A stretch of DNA of 37,034 nucleotides from a virus. Below, in pieces: positions 33,938 to 37,034 of the stretch (its first letter is position 1; the number at the start of each line of letters is the position of its first letter). The notes beneath the pieces are model-generated. The model was not told where the DNA came from. It searched no databases and saw only the letters and a program-made list of their open reading frames with translations. Position numbers and translations under genes: made by a program. The DNA lies in IMG/VR virus record IMGVR_UViG_3300006735_000086, positions 1 through 37,034 of that record. One strand, written 5' to 3'.

Positions 33938-34045
33938 TCACTTTTTTCGGCCTGTAATTAAATCCTTTCCTGCTTTCTTTTCTGCTTTGTCTAGTTCTTT
34001 CGATTTCACATCAAGCCAACTGTCTAAGAGTTTACATCTCGTCAT
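33938..34045 (-). CDS. Tiny helical protein upstream of the lyase (35 aa)
   Basis: A short frame, MTRCKLLDSWLDVKSKELDK ... AEKKAGKDLITGRKK, forming one charged helix. It starts 26-27 nt downstream of a TATA-like box with no Shine-Dalgarno, and its stop sits 5 nt before the lyase ATG. It may be a real small protein or act to couple translation of the lyase. The codon content is protein-like (Lys/Asp/Glu rich). Confidence 0.5.
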   Translation of the reverse strand: MTRCKLLDSWLDVKSKELDKAEKKAGKDLITGRKK

Positions 34046-34066
34046 GTCGAAGCCGAAGGCGGTGCT

Positions 34067-34080
34067 GGAAATAAATTAGT
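34067..34080 (-). promoter_or_regulatory. TATA-like box for leaderless tiny gene/lyase unit
   Basis: On the minus strand ACTAATTTATTTCC lies with the TTTATT core about 27 nt before the ATG at 34045, and no ribosome site intervenes. The geometry is the same as for the protease promoter at 5983. It falls in the gap after the 795-aa gene and would give the lyase its own transcript. Confidence 0.5.
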
Positions 34081-34092
34081 AGGTGAGTCTAG

Positions 34093-36480
34093 TTACACTT
34101 CCAATCCAAAGTCCTCAAGGTCCGTCTGAGCCAAGTCCATTCCACTACGCTTGCTAGGTGCATCGATAACTCTTACAGGTAAGCCTCCGGGGTCGAAAGT
34201 TCTGAGAGAGCCATATCCGTCATCGAATATTTGATTGTAGCGCACAGCATCTGATTCGCTTGCAGGCTCGTAACCAGTCAAACTTTCTAAGTTACCACCA
34301 GCACGAGAATACATGTCCATCAGCGAACGGTGAGCGCCCTCAGATGCAGCGTTTCGCTCAGTAGATACAATCGGAGCGCCTGCATCACCAGCGCTCAGCA
34401 AACCCATTAGTGCTCTTGCGTATAGATTCTGACCTCGGTGCTCCGGGTCTATATTAGAGTAACTCGGCTTGTAGTCTCCAGTAAAAGTAATGCTACTTGT
34501 TTCTCTAGGAAGGGGTTCGTCTAGGCTATCAGTCGTGAACGGGTCATCTTCGGTCCCTGAGCCAGTAAACTCAGGTTTAGGCGGACCATAGGTCGGATTC
34601 ATAGGCAGGCTACCTACTATTTCATCAGTGTCCCCTCGCCTGATAGCATAGCGTCTTGAGTTAAGCGGGTTTGCTAAGTCTTGTTTGGGTATGGTTACAT
34701 GGTAATTCAAACCAGTGTGTTGCTTAGGTGCTCGTGAACTTGGAGGAGGCTTAGCCAAAGCACGAGCCCTTTCAGCAATGCTTTGACCAGTGAGAGTAGT
34801 TTGCGTTTCAGGTAACTCTCGTCCTCCGACATCGTATACTCTCGCTTTGAGCAACTGCGTAGCGATGTCCATTGGTTCGCCTGTTTCTATATTTGACCGC
34901 CAATCTTCGTCATCAGTTTTAGGTAATGGCATACCGTCCGGTTGTGAGTGCATCCAATTCATTAACGGGTCATCAATCACACCTTGTCCCGCCATGTTCT
35001 CGCTACAATCAAAGCACAAATCAGTATCGTTATGAGGATAGCCCCATTTTTCCTTAGCCCCGCAGTTGGCGCATTGAGCCTCACAGGTGCATTTACCAGA
35101 GTATTTACTGGCTGAATAGTGAGGGTAGTAACCGTTCAGTCGTAAGTCGCAGCCCGGTTTATGGCCCGGTAAAGCATTGAGCGAACCTGCATAGTAATTT
35201 TGGTGTTCCTCTTTCGGAATGTCCTCATATTCACCTTTAAGCAACCGCATGGCGATGTCCATGGGTTCGCCGTTTTGAATATCATCATACGATTCGTTTG
35301 GTGACCCGGTAACTACACGAGCAATATTACCAATATTATGTCCCGGTGAAACTTGTTGATGCATAGGGGCCATTCGTTGTGCTATTTGCATCGCAATTTC
35401 TCTATCATCCATACCTTCATCTAACAATTGACTTACTTTATCGTTACTTGGGATTTGCTCTCTTGGTCGTCTTGCATATTGAAGATACTCCGCTACCATA
35501 GCAGGATATTCATTGTGAAGGGGTTTATCGTAATCTTCTCCGATATTCCCTAATGTTTCATGCATAGTTTCGTGAGCATCTGTTTCCATAAAAGAGTTTA
35601 ATAATTCTTCATCAGTCATACTATGAACATCTTTTCCATAGTCGCCACCTTGATTGGGTAAAGATACGAATGCTCGGTGTTTACCTGTCTTATCTTTCAT
35701 AGTAAAACCGCCCGGACCCGGTTTTTGCATCATAAAATGTTTATTATCAAATCGCTTAGGCCAAAGTAAGACTTCTGATTTGAGTAATTGGAATGCGATG
35801 TCCATTGGTTCGCCTGTGACAATCGGCTCGCTGGTTAAGTCAAATTCATAGTCGGGGTTAGGTGGCTGACCTGACTCAGGTCTGTTAGCAAGTAGTTGAC
35901 TGGCTTTTGGTATAATTGGCTCAGGCTCAAACCTACCCTCTCTCGCTTTTTCAGCCTCTCGTGTAGCCACCTCTAAAATGTGAGCCGGTAATTCTATTTG
36001 GTCAAAAGAACCTTGTGAAAGGTCACTGTCAAGACCATGCATAGTTTCATGGGCCATAGTAGGAGCCATATAACTAGCAAACCTGTCCACAGTTTCTTGC
36101 TCGTGGAAATCAGTATCAGGAGGAGCATATCTCATATTTTCCATACGAAAAGCCGCAGCGTCAGCATCAAGCCCAAGACCACGCATGGTAGGTGCCATGA
36201 AAGTTCGCTGGCTGATGTGAGAAGGCCAGTAGGCTTCTGCTTCGGATTCTGACACCATTTTGTCACCTTTACCTGCAACAGGCTGGTCATACATTAGATG
36301 ATTACCTTCACCGATGTTCCTTAGATAAACAAAACCCGGCATAGGACCGGGCTTAACGAAATCCTCTCTTTTCATAGTCCCTGCTACACCTTTCGCTTTT
36401 GGGTCAGGATGCTTTAAACCTGCACCGTATCTAAACTGGCGAGCCTTGAGCAGTGACAGCGATTGCTCAATCGGGTGCAT
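34093..36480 (-). CDS. Four-module tag-delimited polyprotein with two HETMH domains, zinc ribbon and GNAT-like domain (795 aa)
   Basis: Each of four modules opens with a form of one peptide: MHPIEQSLSLLKA (1), GEPMDIAFQLLK (223), GEPMDIAMRLLK (404) and GEPMDIATQLLK (534). Module 1 (1-222) contains AHETMHGLD (HETMH 144-148). Module 2 (223-403) contains AHETMHETL (303-307), followed by NEYPAMVAEYLQ, as in HExxH metallopeptidases with a downstream Glu. Module 3 (404-533) has cysteines 464, 466, 470, 473, 489 and 492, a zinc ribbon. Module 4 (534-795) has DPEHRGQNLYARALMG (679-692), the GNAT acetyltransferase motif A pattern. There is no clear ribosome site; TCTAAAC elements lie just upstream. 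Processing at the tags is a hypothesis. Confidence 0.75.
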   Translation of the reverse strand: MHPIEQSLSLLKARQFRYGAGLKHPDPKAKGVAGTMKREDFVKPGPMPGFVYLRNIGEGNHLMYDQPVAGKGDKMVSESEAEAYWPSHISQRTFMAPTMRGLGLDADAAAFRMENMRYAPPDTDFHEQETVDRFASYMAPTMAHETMHGLDSDLSQGSFDQIELPAHILEVATREAEKAREGRFEPEPIIPKASQLLANRPESGQPPNPDYEFDLTSEPIVTGEPMDIAFQLLKSEVLLWPKRFDNKHFMMQKPGPGGFTMKDKTGKHRAFVSLPNQGGDYGKDVHSMTDEELLNSFMETDAHETMHETLGNIGEDYDKPLHNEYPAMVAEYLQYARRPREQIPSNDKVSQLLDEGMDDREIAMQIAQRMAPMHQQVSPGHNIGNIARVVTGSPNESYDDIQNGEPMDIAMRLLKGEYEDIPKEEHQNYYAGSLNALPGHKPGCDLRLNGYYPHYSASKYSGKCTCEAQCANCGAKEKWGYPHNDTDLCFDCSENMAGQGVIDDPLMNWMHSQPDGMPLPKTDDEDWRSNIETGEPMDIATQLLKARVYDVGGRELPETQTTLTGQSIAERARALAKPPPSSRAPKQHTGLNYHVTIPKQDLANPLNSRRYAIRRGDTDEIVGSLPMNPTYGPPKPEFTGSGTEDDPFTTDSLDEPLPRETSSITFTGDYKPSYSNIDPEHRGQNLYARALMGLLSAGDAGAPIVSTERNAASEGAHRSLMDMYSRAGGNLESLTGYEPASESDAVRYNQIFDDGYGSLRTFDPGGLPVRVIDAPSKRSGMDLAQTDLEDFGLEV

Positions 36481-36663
36481 TGTCTAAACCCAAAGTCCTC
36501 GACACGAAAAGACTACCGCTAGTTTAGGTGCACCAAAAATTTTCTAAAAATTTTTTTTGCTGGAGCGCCGTGTGTGGTTAAAAGGAGCCTAAACTGCCGT
36601 CTAAACTCATGCCTCCGGCTAAGGGGTCGTCTAAACTCAGTCGTCTAAACCGCAGTGCCACGG

Positions 36664-36717
36664 TATATAGAACGCTATACTGCAAGCCATCTAAACCGCA
36701 GTGGGCCGTTCTATATA
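36664..36717. promoter_or_regulatory. Facing TATA boxes in an 11-bp inverted repeat
   Basis: TATATAGAACG at 36664-36674 is the exact reverse complement of CGTTCTATATA at 36707-36717. Each contains a good archaeal-type TATA box, one on each strand, and both would place initiation near 36690, where a TCTAAAC copy lies. The segment TCTAAACCGCAGTG occurs twice, at 36644 and 36690. The arrangement suggests a regulated promoter. Confidence 0.5.
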
Positions 36718-36720
36718 TTA

Positions 36721-36744
36721 CAGTTTAGACAGAAGTCTAAACTG
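36721..36744. repeat. Palindrome with 10-bp arms built from TCTAAAC
   Basis: CAGTTTAGAC at 36721-36730 and GTCTAAACTG at 36735-36744 are exact reverse complements around a 4-nt spacer (AGAA). The half-site is the same TCTAAAC iterated nearby, so the palindrome may be the full dimeric site of the binding protein, with single copies as half-sites. Confidence 0.7.
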
Positions 36745-37034
36745 CCCCAATCACACCCGCCCCGCTCGCAGTCACACATGTCCCGCTCGTATGCGTGGGT
36801 GTGGTGCGTATGTATGTGAACGCCATACGGCTGGCTGGCTTTGCAAGGGGCACGTATGTGAGCGAGCGAGCGAGCCACACGGTTTGCTTCACGGGTATGA
36901 GCGAGGCGCACAGTATGCGTAGTCGTCTACGTGCGTGTTCGCTTGTGGTCGTGAGGATGATTCCCTCAACCCACTCATACGGGTGGACACATGCCTACCG
37001 TATTGACCTGCTTATACTCGCCTAAACCTATGCA

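Larger units (their letters stand above)
36481..37034. promoter_or_regulatory. Non-coding region with iterated TCTAAAC elements: promoter/operator or origin candidate
   Basis: No convincing gene in 554 nt. TCTAAAC occurs at 36483, 36600, 36630, 36644, 36690 and 36736, with an inverted copy at 36723 and CCTAAAC variants at 36588 and 37021 and inverted at 36522. An A/T block lies at 36534-36560. From about 36745 onwards the sequence becomes distinctly GC-rich with GCGA tetranucleotide repeats. Iterated elements next to an A/T block and TATA boxes fit an origin or a heavily regulated promoter feeding the leftward genes. Three overlapping frames here are not convincing as genes. Confidence 0.55.

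Noticed and set aside
36483-36742. CRISPR-like array from TCTAAAC repeats
   Set aside because: The repeat unit is only about 7-9 bp, spacing is irregular (14 to over 100 nt) and there are no uniform spacers or cas genes.
36701-37025. Overlapping open frames on both strands (36701-36922 +, 36711-36911 -, 36795-37025 +)
   Set aside because: They lie over each other in a GC-rich, repeat-containing segment, have Cys/His/Arg/Thr-rich compositions driven by GCGA and CACAC repeats, and lack convincing ribosome sites.

Overview
The window looks like the head/packaging (structural) half of a tailed double-stranded DNA virus (Caudoviricetes type) that probably infects an archaeon. The viral nature is clear: a large terminase, portal, HK97-type prohead protease fused to a scaffold, major capsid protein and a probable head-tail connector all lie on the minus strand in the usual order. 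The archaeal host is an inference. It rests on two starts with a TATA-like box about 26-27 nt upstream and no Shine-Dalgarno (leaderless style), on GGTGA/GGAGGTGA-type ribosome sites elsewhere, and on the overall gene content. A marine euryarchaeal host such as Poseidoniales is plausible but cannot be shown from sequence alone. All genes but one run leftwards, with 1-4 nt overlaps or short gaps.

Layout in transcription order (right to left). 36481-37034 is non-coding and holds repeated TCTAAAC elements, a perfect palindrome and paired TATA boxes, so it may be a promoter/operator or origin region. 34093-36480 encodes a 795-aa protein made of four tag-delimited modules (two with HETMH, one zinc-ribbon, one GNAT-like). 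33096-34045 holds a 35-aa gene and an HMG-CoA-lyase-like enzyme. 27263-33059 holds small, basic or low-complexity proteins, including families that recur in marine phages and giant viruses. 23693-27108 is a membrane cassette with a Ras-like GTPase. 22669-23370 encodes a tandem zinc/helix protein that may be the small terminase, next to the only plus-strand gene. 17771-22658 encodes three large low-complexity proteins. 12810-17771 encodes terminase, a LAGLIDADG-fused protein, portal and a small protein. 5995-12800 has two small proteins and a 2006-aa giant containing a catalytically dead DNA-ligase-like region. 1-5963 encodes protease-scaffold, capsid protein, small head proteins and the truncated connector-like protein.

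The most striking signal is a short peptide, roughly G-E-P-M-D-x-A-x-x-L-L-K. It recurs at the N-terminus, inside or at the C-terminus of about ten otherwise unrelated proteins, and it separates the modules of the 795-aa protein. A second short element, K-K-S-V-L-V-K, behaves similarly. A helix-like peptide (M-x-W-x-D-x-H-x-L-A) is shared by the scaffold C-terminus and a small neighbour. Together these suggest an addressable capsid-cargo system, in which tags dock proteins to the prohead and may be cut by the prohead protease, comparable in logic to the capsid-targeting sequences of T4 internal proteins. That function is a hypothesis; the recurrence of the peptides is seen directly.
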